Below, one piece after another: positions 50,761 through 60,184 of a stretch of DNA of 64,000 nucleotides (its first letter is position 1; each line of letters opens with the position of its first letter). The position numbers and the translations under genes were made by a program. The notes below the pieces were generated by a model that was not told where the DNA came from, ran no database searches, and was given only the letters and a program-made list of their open reading frames with translations. Source of the stretch: CAZBXD01 sp965216395 (GTDB lineage: Bacteria; Pseudomonadota; Alphaproteobacteria; Micavibrionales; SZUA-601); NCBI GenBank assembly GCA_965216395.1, contig OZ244156.1, positions 186,001 to 250,000 on the forward strand, read 5' to 3'.

Positions 50761-50761
50761 G

Positions 50762-51091
50762 ATGAGTAACCGTACAAAAAAATATCAAATTGGTCCTGTT
50801 TCAACAGAGCGTCTCTATCATGTTATTCGTTCGCCTTTAATTACAGAGAAGGCAACGTTAGGCTCTCAGTTTGGTCAAGTATCTTTTAAAGTTGCTATGG
50901 ATGCAACGAAGCCTGAAATTAAACAAGCTGTTGAGAAGCTATTTAATGTTAAGGTCAAAGCCGTGAATACATCTATTCAAAAAGGGAAAACAAAGCGTTT
51001 TCGTGGTATGAAAGGCTTTAGAAATGATACAAAAAAAGCAGTTGTTACATTAGTTGATGGTGAAACCATCGATGTTTCAACGGGAATATAG
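50762..51091 (+). CDS. rplW: 50S ribosomal protein L23
   Basis: 109 residues, 1 nt after rplD. LYHVIRSPLITEKATLGSQ and VEKLFNVKVKAVNTSIQKG are conserved. Sits at the exit tunnel where SRP and trigger factor dock. Confidence 0.97.
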   Translation: MSNRTKKYQIGPVSTERLYHVIRSPLITEKATLGSQFGQVSFKVAMDATKPEIKQAVEKLFNVKVKAVNTSIQKGKTKRFRGMKGFRNDTKKAVVTLVDGETIDVSTGI

Positions 51092-51105
51092 TAAAGGGTT
51101 AGGCA

Positions 51106-51939
51106 ATGGCATTGAAAAAATTTAAACCAAGAACCCCAAGTCTGCGTCAACTGGTAATTGTTGATCGTTCACATTTGTGGAAAGGTAAACCCGTTAAGGC
51201 ACTTACCGAAGGTTTGACGAAATCGGGTGGTCGTAATAACACAGGCCGCATGACCGTTCGTCATCGTGGTGGTGGTCATAAGCGTAGTTATCGTTTTATT
51301 GATTTTAAACGTCGTAAATTTGATATGTTTGCTACTGTTCTTCGTTTGGAATATGACCCAAATAGAACAGCGTTTATTGCCTTGGTCGAATATGAAGATG
51401 GTGAAAAGAATTATATTTTAGCGCCACAGCGTGTTCAGCCAGGTGACAAAATTATCTCTGGTGAAAAAGTTGATGCGAAGCCTGGTAATGCAATGTTGCT
51501 AAAAAATATGCCTGTGGGTTCTATTATTCACAATATTGAAATGAAGCCTGGTAAAGGTGGCCAAATGGCACGTTCAGCTGGTGCGTATGCACAGCTTGTT
51601 GGTCGTGACTCTGGATATGCGCAATTGAAATTAACTTCTGGTGAATTACGTGTTGTTCATGGCGATTGTATGGCAACGATTGGGGCTGTTTCTAATGCAG
51701 AACATAGCAATATCAATCTTGGTAAAGCGGGTCGCTCACGTTGGTTGGGTCGTCGTCCTTCAGTACGAGGTGTTGCGATGAATCCAGTTGATCACCCAAT
51801 GGGCGGTGGTGAAGGTAAAACTTCTGGTGGTCGTCATCCGTCGACTCCTTGGGGTAAAAAGACTAAAGGTTTAAAAACAAGAAGTAATAAGGCGACAGAT
51901 AAGTATATTATCCGTCGTGCTTCAAAGAAACGTAAGTAG
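51106..51939 (+). CDS. rplB: 50S ribosomal protein L2
   Basis: 277 residues. RHRGGGHKRSYRFIDFKR and the peptidyl-transferase-near GVAMNPVDHPMGGGEGKTS with the essential histidine are intact. Confidence 0.98.
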   Translation: MALKKFKPRTPSLRQLVIVDRSHLWKGKPVKALTEGLTKSGGRNNTGRMTVRHRGGGHKRSYRFIDFKRRKFDMFATVLRLEYDPNRTAFIALVEYEDGEKNYILAPQRVQPGDKIISGEKVDAKPGNAMLLKNMPVGSIIHNIEMKPGKGGQMARSAGAYAQLVGRDSGYAQLKLTSGELRVVHGDCMATIGAVSNAEHSNINLGKAGRSRWLGRRPSVRGVAMNPVDHPMGGGEGKTSGGRHPSTPWGKKTKGLKTRSNKATDKYIIRRASKKRK

Positions 51940-51950
51940 GAGAAAGTAAA

Positions 51951-52229
51951 GTGGGACGTTCCGTTTGGAAAGGGCCGTTTGTTGACGGTTATTTATTAAA
52001 GAAAGCTGAAGCTGCGCGTGAAAGTGCTCGTAATCAAATTATTAAAATTTGGTCACGTCGCTCTACGATTATGCCACAATTTGTTGGTTTGACATTTGGG
52101 GTTCATAATGGCAATAAATTTATCCCTGTTTTGGTTTCAGAAGAAATGATCGGTCATAAATTTGGTGAATTTTCTCCAACACGTACTTATTACGGTCACA
52201 CTGCAGATAAAAAGGCGAAGAGAGGCTAA
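51951..52229 (+). CDS. rpsS: 30S ribosomal protein S19, GTG start
   Basis: 92 residues (SVWKGPFVDGYLLKKAEAA; SRRSTIMPQFVGLTFGVHNG; GEFSPTRTYYGH). The start is GTG with AGGAG upstream. Confidence 0.98.
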   Translation: MGRSVWKGPFVDGYLLKKAEAARESARNQIIKIWSRRSTIMPQFVGLTFGVHNGNKFIPVLVSEEMIGHKFGEFSPTRTYYGHTADKKAKRG

Positions 52230-52232
52230 ATT

Positions 52233-52616
52233 ATGGCACAAAACGCAAATAAAAAACAAAGAACACAAGAGGGCGAAGTTATTGCACGTTTGCGCAATCT
52301 CCGCGTAAGCCCTCAAAAGCTTAACTTGGTTGCACAGATGATTCGTGGAGCCAATGTTGCCAAAGCGTTGAATGATCTAGAATTTAGCACGAAACGTATT
52401 TCAAAAGACGTTCGCAAGACGTTACAATCTGCGATTGCTAATGCTGAAAATAATCATGGCCTAGATATTGATCGCCTATACGTTAAAGAAGCCTATGTTG
52501 GGAAAGCAATGGTTATGAAACGTTGGCGTCCAAGAGCGCGTGGCCGTGCCGCACGTATTTTAAAACCATTTAGTCATCTCACAATCATTGTGAGCGAACG
52601 CAAGGAGAAAGCGTAA
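52233..52616 (+). CDS. rplV: 50S ribosomal protein L22
   Basis: 127 residues (RNLRVSPQKLNLVAQMIRG; VGKAMVMKRWRPRARGRA) with the tunnel hairpin near the C-terminus. Stop overlaps the rpsC start (TAATG). Confidence 0.98.
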   Translation: MAQNANKKQRTQEGEVIARLRNLRVSPQKLNLVAQMIRGANVAKALNDLEFSTKRISKDVRKTLQSAIANAENNHGLDIDRLYVKEAYVGKAMVMKRWRPRARGRAARILKPFSHLTIIVSERKEKA

Positions 52617-53293
52617 TGGGTCAAAAAGTTAACCCGATAGGATTGCGTCTGGGCATTAACCGGACATGGGACAGCCGTTGGTATGCGGATAAAGAATATC
52701 CTGAACTTTTACATCAAGATATTCGTCTACGTGAATTTTTGATGAAACGCCTTAAAAATGCAGGTGTAAGCCGTGTAATTATTGAGCGTGCTGCGAAAAA
52801 AGTTGTCGTAACAGTTCATACAGCACGTCCTGGAATCATTATTGGTAAAAAAGGCGCTGATATCGAATCGTTGCGTCGTGAAATTTCTAAGATGGTTGAT
52901 TCTGAAGTTTCTCTTAATATCTTAGAGATACGCAAGCCAGAATTAGATGCGAAATTAGTTGCAGAAGGGATTGCGAATCAGTTAGAACGACGTGTCTCTT
53001 TCCGTCGAGCGATGAAACGTGCTATTCCAACAGCAATGCGTTTAGGTGCTGAAGGGATTAAAGTTTCGTGTGGTGGTCGTTTGGCTGGCGCTGATATTGC
53101 ACGTACAGAGAGTTATCGTGAAGGACGTGTTCCTTTGCATACTTTGCGTGCTAATATTGATTATGGTGTTGCGGAAGCGCATACGACCTATGGAATTATT
53201 GGTGTGAAAGTGTGGATTTATAAAGGCGATGTTATGGAGCATGATCCAATGGCACGTGATAAATTATTACAATCACAACAAACAAAACGATAA
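52616..53293 (+). CDS. rpsC: 30S ribosomal protein S3
   Basis: 225 residues. N-terminal KH domain (ARPGIIIGKKGADIESLRRE) and C-terminal domain (SCGGRLAGADIARTESYREG). Translationally coupled to rplV. Confidence 0.98.
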   Translation: MGQKVNPIGLRLGINRTWDSRWYADKEYPELLHQDIRLREFLMKRLKNAGVSRVIIERAAKKVVVTVHTARPGIIIGKKGADIESLRREISKMVDSEVSLNILEIRKPELDAKLVAEGIANQLERRVSFRRAMKRAIPTAMRLGAEGIKVSCGGRLAGADIARTESYREGRVPLHTLRANIDYGVAEAHTTYGIIGVKVWIYKGDVMEHDPMARDKLLQSQQTKR

Positions 53294-53320
53294 GTGATAT
53301 AAGAAAACGGGAATAATATA

Positions 53321-53743
53321 ATGTTAAGTCCAAAGAAAACAAAATACCGTAAGGCGCATAAAGGCCGTATCCATGGTATGGCCAAAGGTGGCAGTACGCT
53401 TAATTTTGGAACCTATGGTTTGAAGGCTTTGTCACCAGACCGTGTGACCGCGCGTCAAATTGAAGCTGCACGTCGTGCCATTACACGTCATTTAAGACGT
53501 CAAGGTCGACTTTGGATCCGTATTTTTCCAGATTTGCCTGTAACCAGTAAACCTGCAGAAGTGCGTCAAGGTAAAGGTAAGGGTTCTGTTGATTATTGGG
53601 CATGTCGTGTGAAACCAGGCCGTATCATGTTTGAGCTTGAAGGTGTTGATCCAAAATTAGCACGTGGTGCTTTTGAACGTGCCGCTGCAAAATTGCCTGT
53701 GAAAACAAAAATTATAACTCGTTTTGGTGAGGAGGCCGCTTAA
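53321..53743 (+). CDS. rplP: 50S ribosomal protein L16
   Basis: 140 residues (MLSPKKTKYRKAHKGRIHG; WIRIFPDLPVTSKPAEVRQG; GKGSVDYWACRVKPGRIMFE). Binds near the A-site tRNA. Confidence 0.98.
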   Translation: MLSPKKTKYRKAHKGRIHGMAKGGSTLNFGTYGLKALSPDRVTARQIEAARRAITRHLRRQGRLWIRIFPDLPVTSKPAEVRQGKGKGSVDYWACRVKPGRIMFELEGVDPKLARGAFERAAAKLPVKTKIITRFGEEAA

Positions 53744-53744
53744 T

Positions 53745-53993
53745 ATGGCTAAGGCAAATAAAATATCTGATATTCGCTCTATGAGTGATGATCAATTAAA
53801 AAAACGTCTTGTAGAATTACAAAAAGAACGTTTTAATCTGCGCTTTCAAAAAGCTTCAGGTCAGTTAGAGAACACTTATGCTGTTCGCTCTGCGCGTCGT
53901 GAAGTTGCAAAGATTAAGACAATTATGTCTGAACGTAAACTTGGGATTAACGCTCAAAAAGCGAAGAATGAGAAGAAAAAAGCGAAAGCTTAG
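53745..53993 (+). CDS. rpmC: 50S ribosomal protein L29
   Basis: 82 residues from the ATG 1 nt after the rplP stop. MSDDQLKKRLVELQKERFN and the ARREVAKIKTI helix are typical; a lysine-rich tail extends the C-terminus. Confidence 0.95.
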   Translation: MAKANKISDIRSMSDDQLKKRLVELQKERFNLRFQKASGQLENTYAVRSARREVAKIKTIMSERKLGINAQKAKNEKKKAKA

Positions 53994-54011
53994 GAAAAAG
54001 GAAATTAGGTT

Positions 54012-54266
54012 ATGCCATTACGTAGCATGGATGGAAAAGTAGTTAGTAACAAAGCTGATAAAACAGTTACGGTTTTAGTTGAACGCCAAATTATGCATCC
54101 AATTTATAAAAAATATATCAAGAAAAGTAAGAAATATTGCGCACATGATGCTGATAATTCTTGTGGAGTTGGCGATATTGTTTCCATTCAAGAGCATCGT
54201 CCTATTTCGAAGACTAAAACTTGGTTGGTAACAAAAGTAATTGAGAAAGCCGCTAAGGCGACTTAA
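54012..54266 (+). CDS. rpsQ: 30S ribosomal protein S17
   Basis: 84 residues (VSNKADKTVTVLVERQIMHP; YIKKSKKYCAHDADNSCGVG; RPISKTKTWLV). AAAGG precedes the start. Confidence 0.97.
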   Translation: MPLRSMDGKVVSNKADKTVTVLVERQIMHPIYKKYIKKSKKYCAHDADNSCGVGDIVSIQEHRPISKTKTWLVTKVIEKAAKAT

Positions 54267-54301
54267 ACGGTTTAAGAAAGTAAGGTTAAAAGAGGTTTGT
54301 C

Positions 54302-54670
54302 ATGATTCAAATGGAAACAGAATTGTCCGTCGCAGACAATAGTGGCGCAAAAAAAGTTAAGTGTATTAAAGTTCTTGGCGGTTCTAAGAGAAAATATGCT
54401 TATATTGGTGATATTATCAAAGTCTCAGTTAGAGAGACGATTCCGCGTGGAAAAGTTAAAAAAGGCGATGTAATGAATGCTCTTGTTGTTCGTACAAAGA
54501 AAGGTATTAATCGCCCTGATGGATCGATTATTCGTTTTGATAGTAATGCGGTTGTTTTGATTAATAATGATAAGCAACCTATCGGCACACGTATTTTTGG
54601 ACCATTAACGCGTGAATTAAGACGTCTTGGATTCATGAGAATTGTTTCATTAGCATCGGAGGTGCTTTAA
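54302..54670 (+). CDS. rplN: 50S ribosomal protein L14
   Basis: 122 residues (MIQMETELSVADNSGAKKV; RGKVKKGDVMNALVVRTKKG; FGPLTRELRRLGFMRIVSLA). Stop overlaps the rplX start. Confidence 0.98.
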   Translation: MIQMETELSVADNSGAKKVKCIKVLGGSKRKYAYIGDIIKVSVRETIPRGKVKKGDVMNALVVRTKKGINRPDGSIIRFDSNAVVLINNDKQPIGTRIFGPLTRELRRLGFMRIVSLASEVL

Positions 54671-54990
54671 TGACTAATAAGAAGTTTAAAATCAAAAAGG
54701 GCGACCAAGTTGTCGTTTTGACGGGTAAAGATAAAGGTAAGCAAGGCGAAGTTTTGCAGCTTTTTACTCAGGATGATCGTGTGCTTGTTAAAGGTGTTAA
54801 CATGGTAACTAAACATGTTAAACCCAGTGCAACAGGTGCAGGTGGTGTTCAAAAAATTGAAAAGTCGGTTCATATATCCAATGTTGCACATCTTGATCCA
54901 AAGTCTGGAAAAGCAACGCGTGTTGGTTATAAAACAGTAAAAAATAATAAAGTTCGGGTTGCACGCAAATCCGGCGAACAAATTGATTAA
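54670..54990 (+). CDS. rplX: 50S ribosomal protein L24
   Basis: 106 residues with a KOW motif (KGDQVVVLTGKDKGKQGEVL). Coupled to rplN by a one-base overlap (TAATG). Confidence 0.97.
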   Translation: MTNKKFKIKKGDQVVVLTGKDKGKQGEVLQLFTQDDRVLVKGVNMVTKHVKPSATGAGGVQKIEKSVHISNVAHLDPKSGKATRVGYKTVKNNKVRVARKSGEQID

Positions 54991-55002
54991 GGGGTTTAGG
55001 CG

Positions 55003-55560
55003 ATGGCACGCTTAAAAGCACAATATTTAGAGAAAATTCGTCCAGCTCTTAAAAAAGAGCTTAGTATCGCTAATGATATGGCGGTTCCCAAATTAGAGAA
55101 AATTGTTCTCAATATGGGGGTTGGCGAAGCGACACAAGACCGTAAGCATATTGATTCAGCTGTTGAAGATATGACGCTTATTGCGGGTCAAAAACCAGTT
55201 GTTACTAAGGCGCGTAAATCGATTGCTACCTTCAAACTACGTGAAGAGATGGCTATCGGGTGTAAAGTGACGTTACGTGGTGATCGTATGTATGAATTTC
55301 TTGATCGCTTGGTTAATATTGCTTTACCACGACAAAGAGATTTCCGTGGCTTGAACCATAAAAGTTTTGATGGAAATGGTAATTATGCGATGGGTATTAA
55401 AGAGCAAATTATTTTTCCAGAAATTGATTACGATAAAGTATCAAAAATTCGTGGTATGGATATCGTTATTTGTACATCAGCAAATAATGATCAAGAGGCA
55501 TTATCTTTGCTAAAAGCATTTAATATGCCGTTCCGTGATAAATCCGCAGGAGGTAAATAG
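55003..55560 (+). CDS. rplE: 50S ribosomal protein L5
   Basis: 185 residues (VPKLEKIVLNMGVGEATQD; KSIATFKLREEMAIGCKVTL; GLNHKSFDGNGNYAMGIKEQ). Binds 5S rRNA. Confidence 0.98.
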   Translation: MARLKAQYLEKIRPALKKELSIANDMAVPKLEKIVLNMGVGEATQDRKHIDSAVEDMTLIAGQKPVVTKARKSIATFKLREEMAIGCKVTLRGDRMYEFLDRLVNIALPRQRDFRGLNHKSFDGNGNYAMGIKEQIIFPEIDYDKVSKIRGMDIVICTSANNDQEALSLLKAFNMPFRDKSAGGK

Positions 55561-55563
55561 AGA

Positions 55564-55878
55564 ATGGCTAATAAAGGTCGTATAAACAAAATGAAAAAAG
55601 TTGAAAAACTTGTTGCAAAACAGGCTGCAAAACGTAAAGCCTTGAGAGAAGAGTTGAAGACTGCACGCGTTGGCAAAATCAGTTTTGATCGCGTGATGGA
55701 AATCAATGATGAAATGAGCAAGTTACCAGCTAATGGCGCTAAAGTGCGTCTTCATAACCGTTGTAAATATCACGGTCGTCCAAGAGGCTATATGAGAGCA
55801 TTTGGAATGAGTCGTGTTTTGTTTCGTAAATTAGCGTCAGAGGGTAAAATCCCCGGCGTTGTAAAATCAAGTTCATAA
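55564..55878 (+). CDS. rpsN: 30S ribosomal protein S14 (zinc-free long form)
   Basis: 104 residues. LHNRCKYHGRPRGYMRAFGM is present with only one cysteine in the region, so this is the long form without the zinc site. 3 nt after rplE. Confidence 0.97.
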   Translation: MANKGRINKMKKVEKLVAKQAAKRKALREELKTARVGKISFDRVMEINDEMSKLPANGAKVRLHNRCKYHGRPRGYMRAFGMSRVLFRKLASEGKIPGVVKSSS

Positions 55879-55903
55879 GAAGGGTTAAGAGGAGTATTAT
55901 AAG

Positions 55904-56302
55904 ATGGCAATGAGCGATCCTCTCGGAGATATGTTATCACGTATTCGTAATGGTCAGATGGCAGGGAAAACAAAAATACATACCCCATCGTCAAAATTAC
56001 GTAACCGTGTTTTAGATGTTCTTAAAGAACAAGGTTTTATCCGTGATTATAAAGAAACATCAAAAGAACAAGGGCAAGCAGCGGTTGATATTGAATTAAA
56101 GTATCATGAAGGTGTTCCTGTTATTAGAGAAATCAGACGCGTTTCAAAGCCAAGCCGTCGTGTGTATTCTAAGATTGCTGATTTACAGCCTGTATATAAT
56201 GGTTTGGGTATTTCAATACTTTCAACACCAAAGGGTATTATGTCGGATCATGAAGCGCGCGCTGCGAATGTTGGCGGTGAAATTTTGGCAGAAGTATTTT
56301 AA
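55904..56302 (+). CDS. rpsH: 30S ribosomal protein S8
   Basis: 132 residues (MSDPLGDMLSRIRNGQMAG; GLGISILSTPKGIMSDHEAR). An ATG two codons later is also possible. In other bacteria S8 represses spc operon translation. Confidence 0.98.
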   Translation: MAMSDPLGDMLSRIRNGQMAGKTKIHTPSSKLRNRVLDVLKEQGFIRDYKETSKEQGQAAVDIELKYHEGVPVIREIRRVSKPSRRVYSKIADLQPVYNGLGISILSTPKGIMSDHEARAANVGGEILAEVF

Positions 56303-56336
56303 TATTATATAAGAGACAAAGAATAAGGTTTATAAA

Positions 56337-56870
56337 ATGTCACGCATCGCAAAAAATCCAGTCACTGTTCCAGAAAATGTAACTGTGACAATCGAAAATC
56401 AAACAGTTACAGCTAAGGGAAAACTTGGTGAACTTTCTGTTGAACTTGATCGCAATATTAGTGTTGAACAAGAAAATGGTTTGCTTGTTGTTAAACCTCT
56501 TAACGATGAGCGTACGACTTCTAGTCTCTGGGGCACATCACGTAGCTTGTTGCAAAATCTTGTCACAGGTGTCAGTGATGGCTTCAAAAAAGATCTTGAA
56601 TTGCGTGGTGTTGGTTATCGTGCACAGTTACAAGGCAATACGCTGGTTATGCAGCTTGGTTTTAGTCACGATGTGCGTGTTGATATGCCAGAAGGTATAA
56701 AGTTTACAGTACCTAGTCAGACTGAAATTGAAATCCACGGTGCGGATAAGCAAAAAGTAGGGCAAGTTGCTGCAGAAATAAGAGCTTTTCGTCCACCAGA
56801 ACCATATAAAGGTAAGGGTGTTCGTTACAAAGGTGAGTATGTCGCGATGAAAGAAGGCAAGAAAAAATAA
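56337..56870 (+). CDS. rplF: 50S ribosomal protein L6
   Basis: 177 residues (MSRIAKNPVTVPENVTVTI; GYRAQLQGNTLVMQLGFSHD; RPPEPYKGKGVRYKGEYV). Two similar RNA-binding halves are visible. Confidence 0.98.
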   Translation: MSRIAKNPVTVPENVTVTIENQTVTAKGKLGELSVELDRNISVEQENGLLVVKPLNDERTTSSLWGTSRSLLQNLVTGVSDGFKKDLELRGVGYRAQLQGNTLVMQLGFSHDVRVDMPEGIKFTVPSQTEIEIHGADKQKVGQVAAEIRAFRPPEPYKGKGVRYKGEYVAMKEGKKK

Positions 56871-56898
56871 TAAAGCATTATTATAAGGTAGAAATAAG

Positions 56899-57264
56899 AT
56901 GGCAAATAGTAAAAAATTAAATTCGGAACAGAGACGACAATTTCGTATCCGTAATAAAATCAAAAAAAGCGGACGTGTTCGCCTAAGTGTTCATAAATCA
57001 TCAAAACATATTTATGCACAACTTATTGATGATAAGCAGGGTAAGACACTTGCGTCAGCGTCAACTTTAGATAAAGATTTACGCAAATCTGTTAAAAATG
57101 GTGGCAATGTAGAGGCGGCTAAAGCTGTTGGTAAACTTGTTGCTGAACGTGCTTCAAAAGTAAAAGACATTGGGCCCGTTGTGTTTGATCGTGGTCGTTT
57201 TATTTTTCATGGACGTGTTAAAGCATTAGCTGACTCAGCGCGCGAAGCAGGCTTAGAATTTTAA
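56899..57264 (+). CDS. rplR: 50S ribosomal protein L18
   Basis: 121 residues (RVRLSVHKSSKHIYAQLIDD; FDRGRFIFHGRVKALADSAR). 5S rRNA-binding. Confidence 0.98.
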   Translation: MANSKKLNSEQRRQFRIRNKIKKSGRVRLSVHKSSKHIYAQLIDDKQGKTLASASTLDKDLRKSVKNGGNVEAAKAVGKLVAERASKVKDIGPVVFDRGRFIFHGRVKALADSAREAGLEF

Positions 57265-57298
57265 TATTTGGTAATTTGTAAGGAAAGGTGACCAAAAA

Positions 57299-57871
57299 AT
57301 GTCACAAAATACAAGAAAAGAAAATAAACAAGAACAAGATGAACTCGTTGATCGTCTTGTTAGTATTAATCGCGTAGCCAAAGTTGTTAAAGGTGGTCGT
57401 CGATTTGGTTTTGCTGCGCTTGTTGTTGTTGGTGATGGTAAAGGACGTGTTGGTCACGGTGCAGGTAAAGCGCGTGAAGTTCCTGAAGCTATTCAAAAAG
57501 CATCACAAGCGGCTAAACGTAATTTGATTCGTGTGCCACTTAGAGAAGGTCGTACATTACATCATGACGTAAAAGGGCGTTTTGGTGCAGGTAAAGTTCT
57601 TTTACGCGCGGCACCTGCCGGTACTGGTATTATTGCTGGCGGTCCTTTGCGTGCTATTTTTGAATCACTTGGGATTCATGATGTTGTCGCAAAATCATTG
57701 GGTACGCAAAACCCGCATAACATGGTAAAAGCAACATTTGACGCTTTGCAGAAGATGGAAAGCCCACGTCAAGTCGCAACAAGACGTAATCGTCGCGTTA
57801 ATGAAATTTTGGGTCGTAAGGCAAAATCTGACAAATCAGATGAGAAAGCAACAAAAGAAGACGTAAAATAA
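57299..57871 (+). CDS. rpsE: 30S ribosomal protein S5
   Basis: 190 residues (RVAKVVKGGRRFGFAALVVV; GHGAGKAREVPEAIQKA; LGTQNPHNMVKATFDAL) with a lysine-rich C-terminal extension after GRKAKS. GGAAAGG precedes the start. Confidence 0.98.
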   Translation: MSQNTRKENKQEQDELVDRLVSINRVAKVVKGGRRFGFAALVVVGDGKGRVGHGAGKAREVPEAIQKASQAAKRNLIRVPLREGRTLHHDVKGRFGAGKVLLRAAPAGTGIIAGGPLRAIFESLGIHDVVAKSLGTQNPHNMVKATFDALQKMESPRQVATRRNRRVNEILGRKAKSDKSDEKATKEDVK

Positions 57872-57883
57872 AGGTTTAGAAAA

Positions 57884-58120
57884 ATGGCTGAAGAAAAAAA
57901 GAAAAAAACAGTAAAGAAGACGACAAAAAAATCTAGCAAAACTGTTACAGTTAAACAAATTGCTAGTGGAATTGGCAAACCTGCTGATCAGCGTGGGACG
58001 CTTGTTGGTTTGGGCTTAAATAAGATGAATCGTGTTCGCACATTAGAAGATACACCTTCAGTTCGTGGAATGATTAATAAAGTAAGTCACTTAATCGAAG
58101 TGATTGAAAACGCTGCTTAA
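57884..58120 (+). CDS. rpmD: 50S ribosomal protein L30 with basic N-terminal extension
   Basis: 78 residues; the first about 20 are mostly lysine and threonine (EEKKKKTVKKTTKKSSK), then the L30 body VKQIASGIGKPADQRGTLV and LGLNKMNRVRTLEDTPSVRG. L30 is usually about 60 residues, so the tail is an addition. Confidence 0.93.
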   Translation: MAEEKKKKTVKKTTKKSSKTVTVKQIASGIGKPADQRGTLVGLGLNKMNRVRTLEDTPSVRGMINKVSHLIEVIENAA

Positions 58121-58148
58121 GAGCGGTTGAGACAGTTGGAGCAAAACG

Positions 58149-58703
58149 ATGAAGTTAAATGAATTAGTAAGTAACCCAGGATCAAATAAAGCGCGCACGC
58201 GTGTTGGTCGCGGTATTGGTTCGGGTAAAGGCAAAACCTCTGGTTCTGGTCAAAAAGGTCAAAAAGCCCGTACAGGTGTTGCGATTAAAGGTTTTGAAGG
58301 TGGTCAAATGCCACTTTATCGTCGTTTACCTAAGCGCGGTTTCACAAAGCCAAATCGTTTGGCCTATGCGCAAGTTAATTTAGACCGCTTACAGCAGGCT
58401 TTTGACGAAAAAAAATTAGATACTAAAAAAGATATCGATGCGCATGTTCTTAAAGAAGCTGGTGTGATCAGTAAAACGTTAGACGGCGTTCGTATTTTAG
58501 GACGTGGTGAGTTGAAGACAAAAGCAAATTTTGTCGTTGCAGGTGTCACAGAAACAGCTCAAAAAGCGATTGAAAAAGCTGGTGGTAAAGTGACTGTCGA
58601 AGCTTTTAAAGCATATCGTCGTGCGGTAGATCCAAAAGCGCCTGTTAAAGGTGTTGCCAAACGTGCGAAAGCGGCAAAGTCTAAAAAGGCAAAATCCAAG
58701 TAG
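58149..58703 (+). CDS. rplO: 50S ribosomal protein L15
   Basis: 184 residues (VGRGIGSGKGKTSGSGQKG; GFEGGQMPLYRRLPKRGFT) with a lysine/alanine-rich tail. Ends the spc ribosomal run; a terminator and a new promoter separate it from secY. Confidence 0.97.
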   Translation: MKLNELVSNPGSNKARTRVGRGIGSGKGKTSGSGQKGQKARTGVAIKGFEGGQMPLYRRLPKRGFTKPNRLAYAQVNLDRLQQAFDEKKLDTKKDIDAHVLKEAGVISKTLDGVRILGRGELKTKANFVVAGVTETAQKAIEKAGGKVTVEAFKAYRRAVDPKAPVKGVAKRAKAAKSKKAKSK

Positions 58704-58726
58704 TATTGCCGTAATACATAATTTAG

Positions 58727-58758
58727 AAGAGTCTCTTGATCAAAGAGGCTCTTTTTTA
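58727..58758 (+). terminator. Intrinsic terminator between rplO and secY
   Basis: AAGAGTCTCTT pairs with AAGAGGCTCTT (one T-G pair) around a 5-nt loop, followed by T residues. Confidence 0.85.
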
Positions 58759-58770
58759 TTGTTTAGCCAC

Positions 58771-58799
58771 TTGTCCGTATGGTCTATCTGGTTTAAGAT
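58771..58799 (+). promoter_or_regulatory. Putative promoter of secY-adk
   Basis: TTGTCC (58771-58776) and TAAGAT (58794-58799), spacer 17 nt, directly behind the rplO terminator. Confidence 0.55.
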
Positions 58800-58837
58800 C
58801 AGCGCTGTTTGAATTATAAAAATAAGAGGTTTCGCAT

Positions 58838-60184
58838 ATGGCTTCCGCAGCAGAACAACTTGCCGCTAATTTTAATTTCAGTGCTTTTTCAAAAGCGAAA
58901 GAGTTGAAAGCACGTCTTTGGTTTACATTAGGCGCTTTGGTCGTTTACCGTTTGGGAACCTATATTCCTTTGCCAGGGATTGACCCGAATATTTTGGGTG
59001 ATGTTTTTAAACAAAATGCGGGTGGTATTTTAGGTATGTTTGATATGTTTGCTGGTGGTGCCTTGCAACGCATGACTATATTTGCCTTAAATATTATGCC
59101 TTATATTTCTGCATCCATTATTATGCAGTTAATGACAGCGATTGTCCCATCTATGGAACAACTCAAAAAAGAAGGTCAACAGGGGCAAAAAAAGATTAAC
59201 CAGTATACACGCTATGGTACGGTGTTTTTGGCTGCTGTTCAGGCTTATGGCTTGGCTGTTGGTGTCGAGTCGATGCAAGGCCCCCAAGGTTCAGCGGTCA
59301 TTGATCCGGGGTTGTTTTTTCGTGTGACAACGGTAATCACCTTAGTCGGTGGTACGATATTTTTGATGTGGCTTGGTGAACAAATTACCAGTCGTGGCGT
59401 AGGTAACGGGATTTCGTTGATTATTTTTGCGGGTATCGTCGCGCAGTTACCGATTGCTTTGATCCAAACATTGGAATTAGGCCGGATTGGCAGTCTTTCA
59501 ACAGGGCTGATCTTTATGATGCTGATTCTTTGTGTTGCTGTTATTATGTTCATTGTCTTTGTTGAACGTGCCCAACGCCGTTTAATTGTTCAATACCCTA
59601 AACGTCAAGTAGGTAACCGCATGTATGGTGGGGAGGCAAGCCATTTGCCTTTAAAGCTGAATACATCGGGTGTTATTCCCCCTATTTTTGCGTCTTCATT
59701 ACTATTGCTGCCTCTTACATTAGTGGGTTTTGCTGGTGGGCAAGCTTCAGGAGGTTTTTTAGGAGAAATTAGTCGATATGTACAACATGGACAGCCTCTG
59801 TATATGATTTTATACGGTGGTTTAATCGCTTTTTTCTGCTTTTTCTATACAGCGATTGTTTTTAATCCACAAGAAACGGCGGATAATCTGAAACGTTATG
59901 GAGGTTTTATTCCTGGGATTCGTCCTGGCAAGAACACGGCGCAGTATTTAGATTATGTGTTGACACGCATCACGGTGGTCGGCGCGGCTTACTTAGTTTT
60001 TGTATGTCTTTTGCCCGAATTTCTTATGACAAAGTATTCGCTCCCGTTTTATTTTGGTGGAACCAGTCTTTTGATTGTTGTAACTGTAACGATGGATACT
60101 GTGGCGCAAATTCACTCTCATCTTATAGCGCATCAATATGATGGTTTGATCAAAAAGACAAAATTAAGAGGGCGCCGTCGATGA
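58838..60184 (+). CDS. secY: Preprotein translocase channel subunit SecY
   Basis: 448 residues with ten membrane segments. VYRLGTYIPLPGIDPNIL near the N-terminus, the plug region GGILGMFDMFAGGALQRM, and cytoplasmic loops RRLIVQYPKRQVGNRMYGG and GFIPGIRPGKNTAQYLD that bind ribosome and SecA. The stop overlaps the adk start by 4 nt (ATGA). Confidence 0.98.
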   Translation: MASAAEQLAANFNFSAFSKAKELKARLWFTLGALVVYRLGTYIPLPGIDPNILGDVFKQNAGGILGMFDMFAGGALQRMTIFALNIMPYISASIIMQLMTAIVPSMEQLKKEGQQGQKKINQYTRYGTVFLAAVQAYGLAVGVESMQGPQGSAVIDPGLFFRVTTVITLVGGTIFLMWLGEQITSRGVGNGISLIIFAGIVAQLPIALIQTLELGRIGSLSTGLIFMMLILCVAVIMFIVFVERAQRRLIVQYPKRQVGNRMYGGEASHLPLKLNTSGVIPPIFASSLLLLPLTLVGFAGGQASGGFLGEISRYVQHGQPLYMILYGGLIAFFCFFYTAIVFNPQETADNLKRYGGFIPGIRPGKNTAQYLDYVLTRITVVGAAYLVFVCLLPEFLMTKYSLPFYFGGTSLLIVVTVTMDTVAQIHSHLIAHQYDGLIKKTKLRGRRR